Positions 45,797 to 58,765 of a DNA stretch of 64,000 nucleotides are shown piece after piece. The first letter of the stretch is position 1, and the number at the start of each line of letters is the position of its first letter. The stretch is from Pseudofabraea citricarpa. Taxonomy: Eukaryota > Ascomycota > Leotiomycetes > Helotiales > Dermateaceae. The translations under genes were made by a program, and so were the position numbers. Where the stretch lies: NCBI GenBank assembly GCA_029641185.1, contig JAPWGK010000007.1, positions 930,001 to 994,000 on the forward strand. Direction: 5' to 3'. The notes below the pieces were generated by a model. That model had not been told where the DNA came from. It saw only the letters and a program-made list of their open reading frames with translations, and made no database searches.

Positions 45797-47529
45797 CTAC
45801 TCCTTGCTTGCTGTTGATACACTAGTATCCTCAACCTCTCGACCGATCAATCGATTAGTCAAAAGATCAGTTTCAGATACCTCACCGTTATACGGCTCAA
45901 CCCCCATCTTAAAAGCCTCCTCGCCAGTAAAGGTGCCAAAATAATCGACCGGATCATAATCGCCCATTCCCGGCGGTGGCCATACTCGATTCAGGGTATA
46001 GTGAACCAAGGACGATATAGCAGCACCCAACAGGAAAGCAAGATAGTACAATCGTGTACATGCCACAGGTACTTCAATCTTGGGCTCAATGGCATTGATG
46101 AAACCGGGAAGTTGACTGGCGAATCCTGCAATCCAAGCAACGAATGCTCTGACGTTAAACCCGTGCCAGAAGAAGTAGATACCTTCCGGGCGAGGATGGT
46201 AAAGATCAGAAAGCTTGACTTTTCGGTGTCGCAGGATCCAATAATCTGTAATCTGAATGCCTATCACGGGCCCCAGGAAGACGCTGTAAGCAGAGAGTAC
46301 GCTGATAAACACGGCTGCCGATGAGAGAAGTTCCCATGGGCACAGAGCCATGCTAAGGACAAGCCCAATAAAAGCTCCCCGACGAATGTTGATCCATTTG
46401 GGGAACAGACCTGCCATATCCATCCCAGCCGAGTATGCATTATCGACTGAGTTAATGGCGATTTGGTTGATCACCAGGCCAATGCCTGCAAAGAAAGCCC
46501 CAGCACGGGACTTTGCATTGTAATCTGAATCCAGCCACTGTTGAGCGATCAGAGGCGGGTTCCATATCGCCTCGCCATATATACTCTGGGTTGCAGAAGA
46601 GGCTAAGCAGCCAAAGAATGGGAAAATCGTGCCGAAAAAGATGACTGAAAACCATTGCCCGAAAACTTGGTCGCCTGGTTTACGGGCAAATCTCGAATAA
46701 TCGGGTTGATTTGTGAGACCGACCGCTATGCCACCAATCGTGGTTGTGACACCGTGTACTATTGTCCATCCCAGTTGTGAAGAGCTCATAGGGACTGCAG
46801 GTTTGGATAACAGAGGGCCTGCACCATCTGCCGCTGACAATGCCCAGATCATCATTGCAATGAGTGTTGTTGCTGCCGTAACATTCATCCAAAGTAGACC
46901 TCTGTGTATGCGCTCAGGTTTTATCCAGATGACTGGAACCATCAAGAGCAGAAAGACGATCCAGCCTACGAATTGCCTTGTCGTCATGTTTGCAGATTCC
47001 GGGAAGTGGTTCTTCATGTTTTGAAAGCTTGGGAATATTGCAGACAGAACATTCATAACGCAGAGTCCTCCAGTCCATGCCTGGACAGCGAACCATACCA
47101 GGCTTAGTAGGATACGCTGTGCCAGGAGAAAATAGTGCCCGTACATTCCCCAAATGTATCTCGAAACGATTGGATATCCGATGTGCCATTCAGCACCAAC
47201 ATAACCGTTACTTATGGCCACTAATGCAATGATAACTTTCCCCAAAATGACTGCGATCATTGACTGCCAAACAGACAGGCCGGAAGCGACGAGCGTGGAT
47301 CCGAGCTGCCAATTGGTGACTAGCGGCGTGTTAGAAAATGAAGAAGTTGCATAAGAGCATAGCACTTACGACAAATCTGATTTATTGCCCAAAAAGAAGT
47401 GAAAGCCCAGGTAGTCCAAGATCTTCTATTTGGCGGGAGCGGACGGATATCATCGTTGATCCAAACATTGGATATGTGACTTTCAGAGACCGGGACTCGC
47501 AACCGAGCCTTTAACTCTTCTGAACGCAT
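45797..47529 (-). CDS. NCS1 nucleobase:cation symporter (uracil/allantoin permease-like), 560 aa
   Basis: Two exons, 47370-47529 and 45797-47319, with a 50-nt intron in phase 1 inside the first helix. The N-terminal motif NDDIRPLPPNRRSWTTW and TNWQLGSTLVASGLS are typical of fungal NCS1 Fur-type permeases. Further marks are SRYIWGMYGHYF, NQPDYSRFARKPGDQ and FLGPVIGIQITDYW. About twelve membrane helices are expected, with a cytoplasmic C-tail. These proteins import uracil, allantoin, uridine or cytosine with protons across the plasma membrane; the exact substrate cannot be assigned. Its neighbour upstream is another transporter in the same orientation. No catabolic gene is next to it. Confidence 0.92.
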
Positions 47530-48686
47530 TCTTTATTTGGACGACAACAACAATCATCAAAACTGCCCAGCGTAGGAATTTCTGATGTTTGGAATGTCTG
47601 TCCTTATATCAAACTGCTTATCAGCAACTCTCGGGTTGATGCCATGATAAGCGTTCGAATTTACTAATTCGTCCATTGCCGAGGGGATTTTAAGTTCCTG
47701 GTAAAGTCTAATTCCACAGGTTTCTGGAAAGTGGGATGAGATTCTCTTACAGTACTCACTTGCAATCTGGGGTTCGGCTCTCAAGAATACCAAGAAAATT
47801 GGTCTTGACAGTATGGCGGGCCTCAAGATCGCCGTCGGCGACGGCTCAGCGGGCGAGAAGTATGACTTCGAGTATACGATGTGTAAACGAGGCAGATAGG
47901 TTGACATATTACAAATTTGTGAGAGACTATGGCTGTTATCTTCTTGTCACAAATATGGTTTATGAACATGCCAATTAATAGATAGTAAGGATGAGCGATT
48001 TTGGTTTCAGACAATATATCGTTCTTTACGCCGATCAATGACGATCGGCCAACTCGGATAGTCCTCTGATTGAATCTCATGGTAGGCTATAACTTTTCAT
48101 AGGTAGTATAGAGAATTTGTGCCGAGCTCGCTGGTGTTGAGGATAGTTGAGAAGCGGTATGTTCCGCACCATTATACTCTTGTGACGATGAGATTTGAAC
48201 GAGGCATGCTGCTGAAGATGGTGGAGATATCCTTTCGGGGAGGACGTGATTAGTCATCATAATGAAGAACAAAAGAAAAGTTAACGCTTGTTCGTGATAT
48301 TGAGTGAGGTTTGATAGTACATAATCCGATACCAATCATATTTCTCCACCAAGACCATTTGCAGCAGCATTTCCCCGGATGGACTGCAGTAGCTAAACTC
48401 AATTGTCTGAAAGTTCGATTTGGTCAAGGGCTATGCATGAACTCAATAGGAGAAGAAACTCCAGAAATTTTACTGCAACGAGGACAAAATGTTCTGAAGG
48501 TGATAACCCAGACAATCATAGGGTATTGTAGAAGTGTAGAAATGCAGTATCGTATAGAAAGCCCCTCTTGGCTAAGCGGGTACCCAACCATGAATGATGA
48601 GACGATAATAATGTGATTATTCGTACATAAAGGTACGATTTCAAGCTAAGTACAACCTCCCAAAATAGGCAATAAGATACTATCTA
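47530..48686. other. Intergenic between two transporter genes, 1.15 kb
   Basis: Should hold the NCS1 permease promoter and the 3' flank of the FHS transporter. A 116-codon minus-strand frame at 47557-47907 has a plausible amino-acid mix but opens by a non-strong context and matches no family I know; I do not call it. Confidence 0.45.
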
Positions 48687-50219
48687 TCAAACGTCTTCTT
48701 TTCTTGCACCAGTTTCGTCATGGTGAACACCAGCAACCTTCTCTTCTCCACTGCTAGTCAAAACACCATCGCCAATATCTGTGTCTCGTTGTCCGCCGAT
48801 ATTCTCAATGCCAACCTTTGTTGTTGCAAACTTATCGACAACATCACGATACGCAGGAGTGAAGTTAACAGCGACTGCATATGACAATGCAGCTACAAAG
48901 AAAGCCAACGGAACTGTCATGGCTATGGCGGTGCTATCGTTCCGATCCGCTGCGGCCCCCAGAAGAGGAGGAACACAAGCGCCACCAGATACTCCAGCAA
49001 CAATGAGTCCCGAACCTCGTTTTGAATGGTGGCCCAAGCCTCGCATTCCCAGTGCGACAATGGTTGGGAAGCAGATACTTTCGAAGAATAGCGTAAGGTA
49101 TAACATGGACATGCCTGTATTGCCTCTTTGGGTGATACTCGGGGCGATAAATACGATACAGAGAGTAAGGTAGACTAGAAATACGTAGCGAGGCCGCACA
49201 AACTTCATGAGTGCTGTTCCTGCGAATCGACCGAGGGCAAAGGCTCCTTGTGCACCGGCAAGGAATTTTGCAGCCAAGGAAGACGAGGTTCCTGAACGTG
49301 TTTCTGTTACATAGTTGATGAAATATCCAGCAATGGCAACCTGGGCACCAGTATAGCAAAACTGAGCAAAAGCTGCATGGAATAGTCGGTACTGCTTTTT
49401 GAATGGCTTGACTGAGAGATCGCCGTGTGTTTCCTCGGCTTGGAAGGCCATGTCGGCATCGGTGATTTCAGGAATATTTGAGAAGAAGAACACCACTGCA
49501 AGCAGGAAGACAAATATAGCAATAGCAAGGTAAACCCATTGCACATTCTTCAGTGCCTTGGGGTCGTCTTCTGTCTTCAAGAAGAAGACGTATGATCCTA
49601 ACACCGGAGCCACGACTGTGCCAATACCATTAAAGGCTTGCGATAGGTTGATACGGATTTCTGAGTACCGAGGTGGACCACAAACTGATAAAAGTATTAG
49701 TAGTTATCTTACAAGGAGGTAGCGAACATGTCACCTGTGATGTATGGATTAGCGGCAGTCTCTAGAGACCCGAGGCCGTTTCCAATGATAAAGATAGCTG
49801 CACAGAAACCACCAAAAGACCGATGTAGAATTGCTGGCCAAGCGACCAACGCGCCAATACCGTAGAGGGCCAGACCCCAGATGAAGACGACTTTGTATCC
49901 ATAATGTCGCAAAAGCCAATTCGCATGGCCAAGACTTGCAAGTGGGTACGCACTATTCTCTGATTAGCGATGTAGATAATTGAAATATGGATACTGACCC
50001 AAAGTATGCGGCTTGTAGCCCTGAAGATCTAGCTCGCCCGATGCCAAGCGTATTCTGGAAGTGCTTGTTCAAAGTGTCCAGCAGTCCGTAACTGAAGCCC
50101 CAAAGGAAAAACAATAGCGTAACCAGACAAATTGGATAAATGGACTCGCGCAACGTCAGATCGGCCGCTTTCGTTCGGCGATCGTCGCGTGTTTTCAGAC
50201 TCTTTAAACCTCTCACCAT
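48687..50219 (-). CDS. MFS sugar transporter, FHS/L-fucose permease type, 478 aa
   Basis: Three exons: 49999-50219, 49735-49952 and 48687-49684, phases 2 and 1. The start is ATG 50219 (a GTG upstream is in frame but not used). The first helix LVTLLFFLWGFSYGLLDTLN and the region ANPYITVCGPPRYSEIRINL are typical of the FHS (fucose:H+ symporter) family, which in fungi includes L-fucose and glucose/galactose permease-like proteins. About twelve helices are expected. The first intron uses a GTCAGT donor, an unusual but acceptable form. It should import a monosaccharide with protons; the sugar is unknown. It lies upstream of a nucleobase permease with about 1.2 kb between them. Confidence 0.92.
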
Positions 50220-53200
50220 GGTCACAGACTGCGGTAGTTTTGGCGAGTATATCTTCTATTTCCGAAGTCAGCAGCGAAGTGAGCAGAAATAAGAGGAGAG
50301 AGAAAACCAGTAAACAAGGCTGGGAATGTGAAGATTAAAGAGCTCTGGGGAACACAAGAAAATAATGTGATCGGCAAGATGATCCCTTTTCCTTTCGGCG
50401 CAAAGACCGTACGAGATGTCAGCTGGGGTGCGGGGTAAATGAAAAGGGCGGGGGAGGTCTCGGGGGAGCCAGGATTCTGGTTAGAGAATGGCATCAATAT
50501 GCGCGATGAAGTCAGCTTTGTGACAGATGTAACGATGCATCTGATCCCAGGAAGTCGTTGTCCAATAGTGTCCGAGAGCAAGGGAGGATGCACCTGTAGT
50601 TCTTCTACCTGCCCAGTACATTTCAACCAGTAACTTCACATTCTATACCACCTCCTGGACACGGCCAAAGTTCTAGAAGTCATTTGCTCAAATTCTGTTT
50701 TGCTAGGTCTATTGCCAAGGTCCGTCGGCAATATCATCGGTAGGGTTCTGGCATTTGTCCTGTTGGAGTAAGCAACATTACAATGGGGTAGTAAGACCAG
50801 GTTCTATGGTTTGACTCTGTTGATGGTAAAAAGAACTCAGTTTACTTCAGTTTCATGAGTAGACTTTGACCAGTCAGTAAAAACGCCTCGGATTCGCCAG
50901 TGCTTGGTTCCTGCATGCGAATACGCCGAACTTAGCGAGCATGTTCATACCTGTTTGGCGTTGACTTACCAAATTCCCAGCTACAGGGGTTATCACAGCG
51001 CCGGCAGTAAAACCTACAACTCTTTTCATTTTAGCTTCTAGTAAGCTGTTGAGAATTTGACTTTGTTTGCTTGGGAAGCAAGTACTGACATTCTACTGTC
51101 TATAATATGAAATGCTGAGTGCTCGCTTACTAAAGTATACTTGTGCAAAAGGAGAACCAGCCAAATTATTTTGCATTTCACCTATGCAGCACGAATTTAG
51201 TTGTATAAATGATACAAGCTGTCTTGATTGGGAGTTCTCCAGTCTCAATAAGGGTTTCTAGATCTAGGTTGTCGCTGAACTAAGTATCGCTCACTTCGAG
51301 GACAGTTCAGTCAGTATTTGATTTTCCTTGCTTCGGATTTCCACTTCTTCCAGATGAACTCCAAATCCTTGGTCAGAGACTTCTTTTTGCTCTAGATGCC
51401 CAACCGCTACTTGTCGGCTATGAGAGAAAACGAGGTATTGCTGGTCAGGACAGTCATCTTTTGAAAACTTGACATCTATATATACACTCGATTGAACACT
51501 GTACAAAATTGCGGAAGATTGCTGATTTACCCCGAGCAGGGTTGATCTTAATTTGCAGGATGTCAAATCTCCACGCGGGAGATAATAGTACTATTGTTGT
51601 TGAGTACGAAAGCCTCGAGTCTCTTTGATTATCTAGAGTATTCCTTCTATCCTAATCCTTCGTGTTATGCCACTTTGTGACAACTCAGAGCGTGAGGAGC
51701 GTTTGCATCCAGATATCATTGTGGATCTCTTTAGGAAGCTTTCAGAACTGATGAAATGTTGGGGATGCCCGAGCTTACTGCCTCGACTTTGGTATCTGGG
51801 GTAAAAAAACTGGGGTAAATATCCTGAGAGTTTTCCCGCCGCCTCACATAGCATAGCTGCTTGGCATCAACTGCAGCCACCGGGAACTCAGCCAGGTCAT
51901 TTTAATTCTCAAAGGCAAGGGAAAGAGTCTGTGCCTCATGGAGTATCACTTTGATAATAGGCGTTAAAACTATCTGGTTGTTCTTTCGCTCGTCTGCCAT
52001 GATCAGAGATTTGACAGCTGAGAACTCTCTAGCTCTTTAGGATCCTTTCCTCCTAATGTTGGTGCCATAACTAGAGGACCAGTTTCGAATGTCCTTGTGG
52101 AACACAAGAGATTTGAAGCATCTTTTACACGCAATTCGGGGTGATATTCGAAATCACACAATGGTCATGGCTCAGATGCATCATGAATCCTGCTGAACTG
52201 TCTCCTATGTTCCTTCCCCGATAAATAATATTAGTCTATCGGAGTTGACACATACCGGCTCCTGCCATGTATCGTCCTCGAACGATTGAATTTGTAAGAA
52301 CTTCCAACTTTGTCGAGGTATAATAGGGTAAATAAATAGCGTGTGGAAGTTGCAGAAGTGAGAAAGGGGTCGATGTTGGCGAGTCGACACGATTCTCTAC
52401 CAAGGAACCCGGGAGATATAGCTCAGTCAAATTCCAAGGCGTTTTGATTGTGCCATACCCAACAGAGCTTGTATGTCCTCACCGAACCGACCCGCAAGTT
52501 GTTGAAACTGCGACTAAGATTGACCACGACACATTGAAACATGATTGTAAAATATACATACTGTCATTCAGATCTAGTGTTTCTTGGAATGCCTCTAATT
52601 ATTAAATATCATTAATCATTAAACAAGTATATTAATTTGGAAAGCTGCTTCTTTCTTAAACACTGTAGTACTCGAGAGTCATTATCTCGCGACTCGTAAG
52701 TGGATATACACTAGGTACTATCTAGTTTTGGTCTAAATCCCGTAAGAGTTATGAAACATCTATGTATCGATTCTAATGGTAGTAATTTCCGGAATATAAT
52801 ATTTTTTTTACTTATGAAAGCCACGGACAATAGAAATGTTCCGCGAGCATGACTGGCACAACGAAGAACTACCTGACTTCCATTCAGGCATGACTAGCCT
52901 CATTTCCTGCTGCTTTCCTTGAACGGAATATCAGAATGTATGTAGATGCCGGGTGTCGAGAGTAAATATAGCCACTGCAGGCTTCATGTTGTGGCTCTTC
53001 TCAACTCTCCCGATCCAGTCGAAGCTCTCTCTGTGCTTGTCCTAATGCCACTTTCCAACCCCTCAGCCATCGAATAGCGAGGTGCTTAATATATTTTTAT
53101 TTATTTCTATCGACACTTCCAAACCACTTGGTGTCTATGTCTTTTGGCAGCTGAAGCTTTGCTCAACAGAGCACGTTTCGTCTCTTTTGTAAGCCGAAAG

Positions 53201-53900
53201 ATGTCTTCCACGCCGTTTACTGATAAATAGTACAAAAAGAACCAACAAATTCCGGCAAGCAAAGGGGCTCTGGGAAGGAAACAGGTAGGGAAAGAAAAGA
53301 CCACTGAGTGGTTCAGATACATCCGGTCTAGGTGTATGGTATATAGAAAAGTGAAACCAGCATATATAATCCACAGTCCATAGGTCTAGAATTTGAGACT
53401 CGGTCCGGGCTGCCATGTGAAGGGACTTCCCAAAAATATAACATGTAACTCGGTTGAATCGCATGCACAACCTGTTCCCTAATAAAGGGGAACCAAAACA
53501 TGCACGGCATCCCTTTTGAAGTGTTTGGGCTCGCAGCCGCGTTCAAATGTGCCGAAAATGGCCAGCCCTTTTCTCCAACCCCCCTCGGATTAGAACCCCG
53601 GAGCCCTTTCTCACCCAGGGCTGGAAATATCATGTGGAACTACCAGAACATGCCCAGAAGCCTCCTCAGGGGCTATGTTTACCATTTTGAACCTCAAAAG
53701 ATGTGAGAGGTACCATAGAAGTGAGCCACCTGCTCGAAATCTCACTAGCAAGGTCGCAGGACTAGCGACAGAAGAGATGGTGATCGCCAACTTTGGGAAA
53801 AGGGGCCAATCACGTGCGATGCATGATAATGGCTTTGTTAGCGATGTCGGAATAGCTCAAAAAAAGTTCTGCGTGCATCCCTCGAAACATGTGTAGGTTT
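50220..53900. other. AT-rich gene-poor region, 3.7 kb
   Basis: Upstream of the FHS transporter. AT-rich with short frames only. A 91-codon minus-strand frame at 51291-51566 has fairly protein-like composition but no upstream exon I could join to it, so I leave it as a possible gene remnant. No transposase or recognisable element ends. Confidence 0.45.
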
Positions 53901-55301
53901 CCTACGAGTCGCATTGTTTCCTGCCCGCCACTCCCGCAATAAGCAAAGGAGTCAGCTTTGTCCTGACTCGAAAAAACAAGGTAGCGGCGAGAGGGTGAGG
54001 ACTAGGTTGGGGATCGGTGAGAGCAGACCGAACAGGAAACAGGTTAGAAGACCAGGAATGGGAAAAGGGTGGGGTTTTTAAGAAAACATGGCATCGAAGC
54101 ACGCCTTGTTTCGAAACGACTGGCAAGTGACGAAAATGTGGTTGACAGGTTAAGAAGAATAGTTTGAAGAGTCTGTTGGCCATCTGACATCCAGACTCCA
54201 ATGGGAGCTGGCTGCCTTATCGTGGAGGAATGTGTGGCCTGACGATCGTGGCTGTTTTGCGCAAGTCATCATCCTGCACACCGGCATTCAAGTGTTTTCT
54301 GCGTCTGCCGATGACCTGAGGGGAAAACATGTACTGTACAGCTTTTCTGCGATTGTCTTTGTCTTTTTTAAGGCCTAGCGCTGCAGAGTTTTGGCAGAGG
54401 TGCGGTCCTTTTAAAGTACTCTTCTGAGGCGGCACAGTAGTTTAGTCCTATACGGCCATGATATATTGCTGCACGGCGTACAGTAGCAGCAGAAGAAAAA
54501 GGCCCGCCAGTCGATGGATCAGCCCACGGACCTCCTTTCCGCGGTTAACGACATGACCACAATCTGCTTTTTCGGGACCATGTCCATATATTGGTCATAT
54601 CCTGGGTGGATCGGAAGCTTTTTTCCCTCGCCAAGTCGGCAACATGACCTGGCCTGGAGTGTATTACTTTTTTCCTTCTGGTTGCGAGTGATGATGGGAT
54701 GGATATATTGTCGGAAAAGCGAGCGAGGCGTGTCGGGTCTTTGCTCGTATTATTTGGGGGCCTGACTATGGCACGATGACGATGACGTGCCCTCCAAGCA
54801 GAGGAAGGTTTGGGAGCAGGAATTATGCAGCCAGATGCAAAGGATGAACGTCGATTCAGGGTTGGCCCAGCTTCCTCGCCTCGCCCACTGACATTCGGCA
54901 TTCTGGCACAGTCGTACGCTACTGCAGCGTCCTGTACCGTACAGTAGTGGTGCTCTGCCGGGCGTGTGTGCGCTCAGTGCTCAACTCAATACCCTTGTGG
55001 AGGCAGGCAAAGCAGGCCATCTGTAGGAGAGTGGACCAGACGAGGTGGAACCCGTCACTCCAGGAGATTTGATGTCTGAAATCTTAACGACAAAACATCA
55101 CCTCAAACAACAATTAATAGCCCAACCATTCGCCCGGAGCCAGACGCAGATCACAGATTAAAACGACTTGCGGTGAGATGAGGAGATGAGGCCCATGATG
55201 GTTGCGATGGTCGCGATGCCTGCCTGCTGTAGGAACGGCAACAGAGTAGTGGCTGATGAATGTTGAGTACCCAGGAGTGAGCACCAACCAACAACTCGCG
55301 T

Positions 55302-55326
55302 CCACCACCACCACCACCACCACCAC
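55302..55326. repeat. CCA trinucleotide repeat
   Basis: About eight CCA units. Confidence 0.9.
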
Positions 55327-56499
55327 CCTCCACCCCCCATGTTGAAGTATCTCCTGTACCCTATCCAGTGTCTCCCATCCACTGGTCCACTGCAACTGTG
55401 CCACTGCATCTCACCGTCCATGTCCAGTATCCCGTGCCGGCCGCATATGGCAAAACGAAACACTATGAGGCGATAGCATGGAAGCGTCCTTTATATTATG
55501 TCTCTCTCCTTCTCCCTCTGCGGAGGCTCGGGCGCTGATAGTAGTAGTGCTGGAGCTATTGAAACTGCTGCCCTTTGTGCTGCTGCACCGTCTGGCAGGA
55601 CTTCTTGGCTGGCGGAAGGCCTCGTGCTCCACGAGTCCAAGCACGGCGTACAATAGTGATTCAGAAATTTCAGATGAGTCGGTCCAAGTCACGGGGAGGG
55701 GGGTATGCTGCTGCATTTGCTGAGGTCGAGACGAGATGACGGGACTTGGGGGGAGATGATGGGTGGATGAGTAGTGGGCGCCAGCGATCCTCCTCAGCCC
55801 TCGCCGTCGTGGTCTTCTTGTTTCCTCTCCCAGTACCGGTAGGCTCACTGCTCACTGCTCACCACGTCCCAAGGTCCCAAACTTAGCAGCCCGTGAGCCC
55901 TGAGCCCTGAGCCGTGACCCGTGAGCGCCGTTACACCTTCGGACTCCCGTACCGTCGTCGTTTATGGCTTGAAGGTCGATTGATTGCAGTGATGGCATCC
56001 AAGCTGTCGACGTGAACTCTACCGGCTCCTGCGGACCTGGGCTGACCAGACTTCCATACTGGAACAGCAGAAGATAACGGGGATGGGGCGTTCCTGATGG
56101 TGGCCACGGGCATGTGAACATAAAAATGGCATCATGGCAGGCTGAGGAGCTGTGTGTCCAATGGCCAGGCCAGGAGGAGGAGCAGGAGGAGGAGGGACCA
56201 CCAGGACGACTGCTCAGTGCTCGCATGATCAAGCACGGCGATCGCGCAACGGCCATGGTATCTGGTCAAATCAGGGTTTGGTATTGATGAAAGGGCAATA
56301 ATGGCGAGCGAGTGCATATTTCATGCACCTGCTAGCTGACGTCGTAACAATCAACAGAAGACAGCAGCGAAGCAGCCCAAGACGCCTGAAGAGAAGACCA
56401 ACATCGATGGCCCCAGCCGCCGCGTGAGAATTCTGCGAGTGTAATTTCGAAGAAGCCAGCGTTGAGGCCCTGACCGCCCAGCGGCACCCCTAACTCCCC

Positions 56500-56541
56500 G
56501 TAGCCTGTAGCCTGTAGTTTGTAGCCTGTAGCCTGTAGCCT
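56500..56541. repeat. 7-bp tandem repeat GTAGCCT, six copies
   Basis: Six consecutive units with one variant (GTAGTTT). It lies about 500 bp upstream of the Meu6-like ATG. Confidence 0.9.
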
Positions 56542-56594
56542 GCACAGTACAGTAGTAGCCCGTATGATTTTCCCAGCGTGCCCACTCACTAATG

Positions 56595-56666
56595 TCAACC
56601 CCCCAAAATGCCCCGTCTGCCCCCGTCTGCCCCCCTCTGGCCCCTCTGGCTCCCCCCCCCCCCCAA
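56595..56666. repeat. C-rich tract, G-quadruplex-capable on the minus strand
   Basis: Several runs of four to six cytosines separated by GT/TCT spacers, ending in a run of fourteen cytosines. The minus strand could form G-quadruplexes. Confidence 0.8.
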
Positions 56667-57032
56667 GTCCCCTAGTCCGATGGCGATCCACGCGAGCAAG
56701 CACTGTAGCCGGAGTCTGGACGCTACCAGCACCCCCCCCAGGGCCCCAACATCCCCTGCCCCCCTGACCCTGCTCGCCAGCTAATTTCGGCTAGTCCAGC
56801 TAGTGCAGCTGTGTAGCGCCAACGCCCTTGCATCCAGCAGGCAAGTAAATAATAAAACCACGTCCTGAAATCTTCCATCAAATTCTTCCCTCCCTCCCAT
56901 CTTCTTCATCAACTCCCATAAGAATCACCATCCTCCTCTTCACACAGGGCCTCGACGTTAGATTCTATCTTCAACCCACTTCCATTTGAACTTGTTTAAT
57001 ACCCCTTTTGTTTACTTTCCACCACTAGCACC

Positions 57033-58765
57033 ATGTCTGAAGTCCAAAAGCCAGTCGAGGCACCAGTTGCCACCCCTGAGGTACCAGCTGTTGAGCAATC
57101 AACGGAGCCAAAGGTCGAGGCACCAGTTGAGCCAACCACCGAGACTCCCGCTGCCACCACCGAGACCGCAGAGGAGACGGCCACCACCACTGAGACGCCA
57201 GCAAAGGAGGAGGTGAAGCCAGTTGAGGAGGGTGTTTTGGGATACAAGGGACCAGGTCTCTTGAAGAGCTTCATCTTCCAGAAGAAGTTCTTCTGGTTCG
57301 GAGCTGAGCCCGTCGAGAGCAAGAGCTTGTCCAGCTATCTCCGTGGCGAGAAGCCAGACGTTGCCAACCACAACGCCGCATGGGCTTCCTCCACCGGAAA
57401 GGGTCTCTTGTTCTTCAGCAAGAAGGCCACCGACAAGGCTAGCCCAGCCGGTATCATCAACTTGGTATGCACAAACTCGATCTAGTAAAATGACACTCGC
57501 TAACCTTTCGACAGTCCGAGGCCAAGGATCTAACTGAGGACGGAACTGTTGACTTCCACTTCACCATTGGAGCTCACAAGCACACCTTCCAGGCCAGCAC
57601 CCTCGCTGAGCGTGATAACTGGGTTGCCGTCTTGAAGACCAAGATCACTGAGGCAGTAAGTTCTAAACACGATCTTCATCAAGTGCACATCTAACCACAT
57701 GCAGACTGAGATCGCCACCACCATCAAGGATAACGAGACCTACAAGTCTACCCACACATCTTTGAGCCCTGCCGTCGCTGCTATTGCCGCCCCAAAGAAG
57801 AGCACCGAGGTGAAGAAGGAGGACAAGGCTGAGGCCAAAGAAGAGAAGAAGGAAGAGAAGGCCGAGGCCAAGGAGGAGAAGAAAGAGGAGAAGGCCGAGA
57901 AGAAGGAAGAAAAGAAGGAGATCAAGGAAGAGAAGAAGGAGGACAAGGCTACCCGCAAGAGCCGCTCCGCTTCTCGCAAGCGCACTTCCAGTAAGTTCTC
58001 ATGTCTGCTGCCTAGCCATCTTTTTTACTAACAGCCATCTCAGTCTTCGGTTCTATCTTCCCAAAGAAGGAGGAGACCACCCCCGCCACCAAGGAGGAGG
58101 CTGCCACCACTGAGGCTGCTCCGGCTACTACTGAGCCAACTACTGAGGCTGCCCCAGTTGAGGCTACTCCCGCCGTCGCTGAGCCAGTCGCAGAGACCCC
58201 AGTTGTTTCCGAGCCAGTCACCGAGACCAAGTCTGAGGAGAAGCCAAAGCCCGCCAAGCGTGCCAGCATTTTCGGAAACTTGAGCTTCAACAAGAAGAAG
58301 ACTGAGTCCGAGGCACCTGTTGTCCCAGCAAAGGACGAGCCAGCTACCGCTGAGCCCGTTTCTGAGACTGCTCCAGTTATCCCAGCTGTTGAATCCACCG
58401 AGCCTCTCGCCACTGAGGCCACCCCAGCTGCTGCTTCTACTGAGGCTACTCCAGCTGTCGCTGAGCCAGAGACCGAGACCCCTGTTGCCAACAAGCGCAA
58501 GTCCAGCCTCCCATTCGGCTTCGGTAACAAGAAGGAGAAGGTTGTAAGCTCTGATGATGAGGCTGAGAAGCCCAAGTCGCCTTTCGCCAAGCTCCGCGCC
58601 ACTGTCAAGGGCAAGAAGACCGAGAAGGCTGAGAAGTCCCCAGAGAAGACCCCAGAGCCCATCTCTGAGAACAAGGAGGAGACCCCAGCTACCTCTGCTC
58701 CAGTTGTCTCTGAGCCTGTCCCAGCTGCCCACACCAGCACCCCCACCGTCTCTGCCACTGCATAA
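57033..58765 (+). CDS. PH-domain protein, Meu6-like, 526 aa
   Basis: Four exons: 57033-57464, 57515-57655, 57705-57990 and 58044-58765, phases 0, 0 and 1. The N-terminus is Glu/Thr/Ala/Pro-rich. Residues about 67-190 form a PH domain: VLGYKGPGLLKSFIFQKKFFWFG, then KGLLFFSKKA, FHFTIGAHKHTFQAST and AERDNWVAVLKTKI, the last being the typical C-terminal PH helix with the invariant Trp. It resembles the fission yeast Meu6 group. A highly charged coiled-coil of EAKEEKKEEK units follows (about residues 215-265), then an Ala/Pro/Glu/Thr-rich tail with repeated SIFGxxFxKKK and KRKSSLPFGFGNKKEK phospho-site-like motifs. It probably binds membrane phosphoinositides. Exact ligand unknown. The last acceptor could also be six codons... 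upstream (ACAG), giving two extra residues. Confidence 0.88.

Larger units (their letters stand above)
53901..57032. other. Low-complexity gene-free region, 3.1 kb
   Basis: GC-richer than the preceding stretch and full of short tandem repeats (CCA at 55302, GTAGCCT at 56500, C-runs at 56600-56665), like the 18.7-23 kb stretch. The last part is the Meu6-like promoter and leader. Long frames on both strands have biased composition without family marks. Confidence 0.5.

Noticed and set aside
47557..47907. 116-codon minus-strand frame between two transporters
   Set aside because: Composition is protein-like but there is no family resemblance and no adjoining exon I could join; left as uncertain.
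51291..51566. 91-codon minus-strand frame in the AT-rich region
   Set aside because: Possibly a remnant, but no start context, partner exon or recognisable motif.
58012..58758. Two 248-codon antisense frames in the Meu6-like gene
   Set aside because: They are shadows produced by the biased codons of the Ala/Pro/Glu-rich tail.
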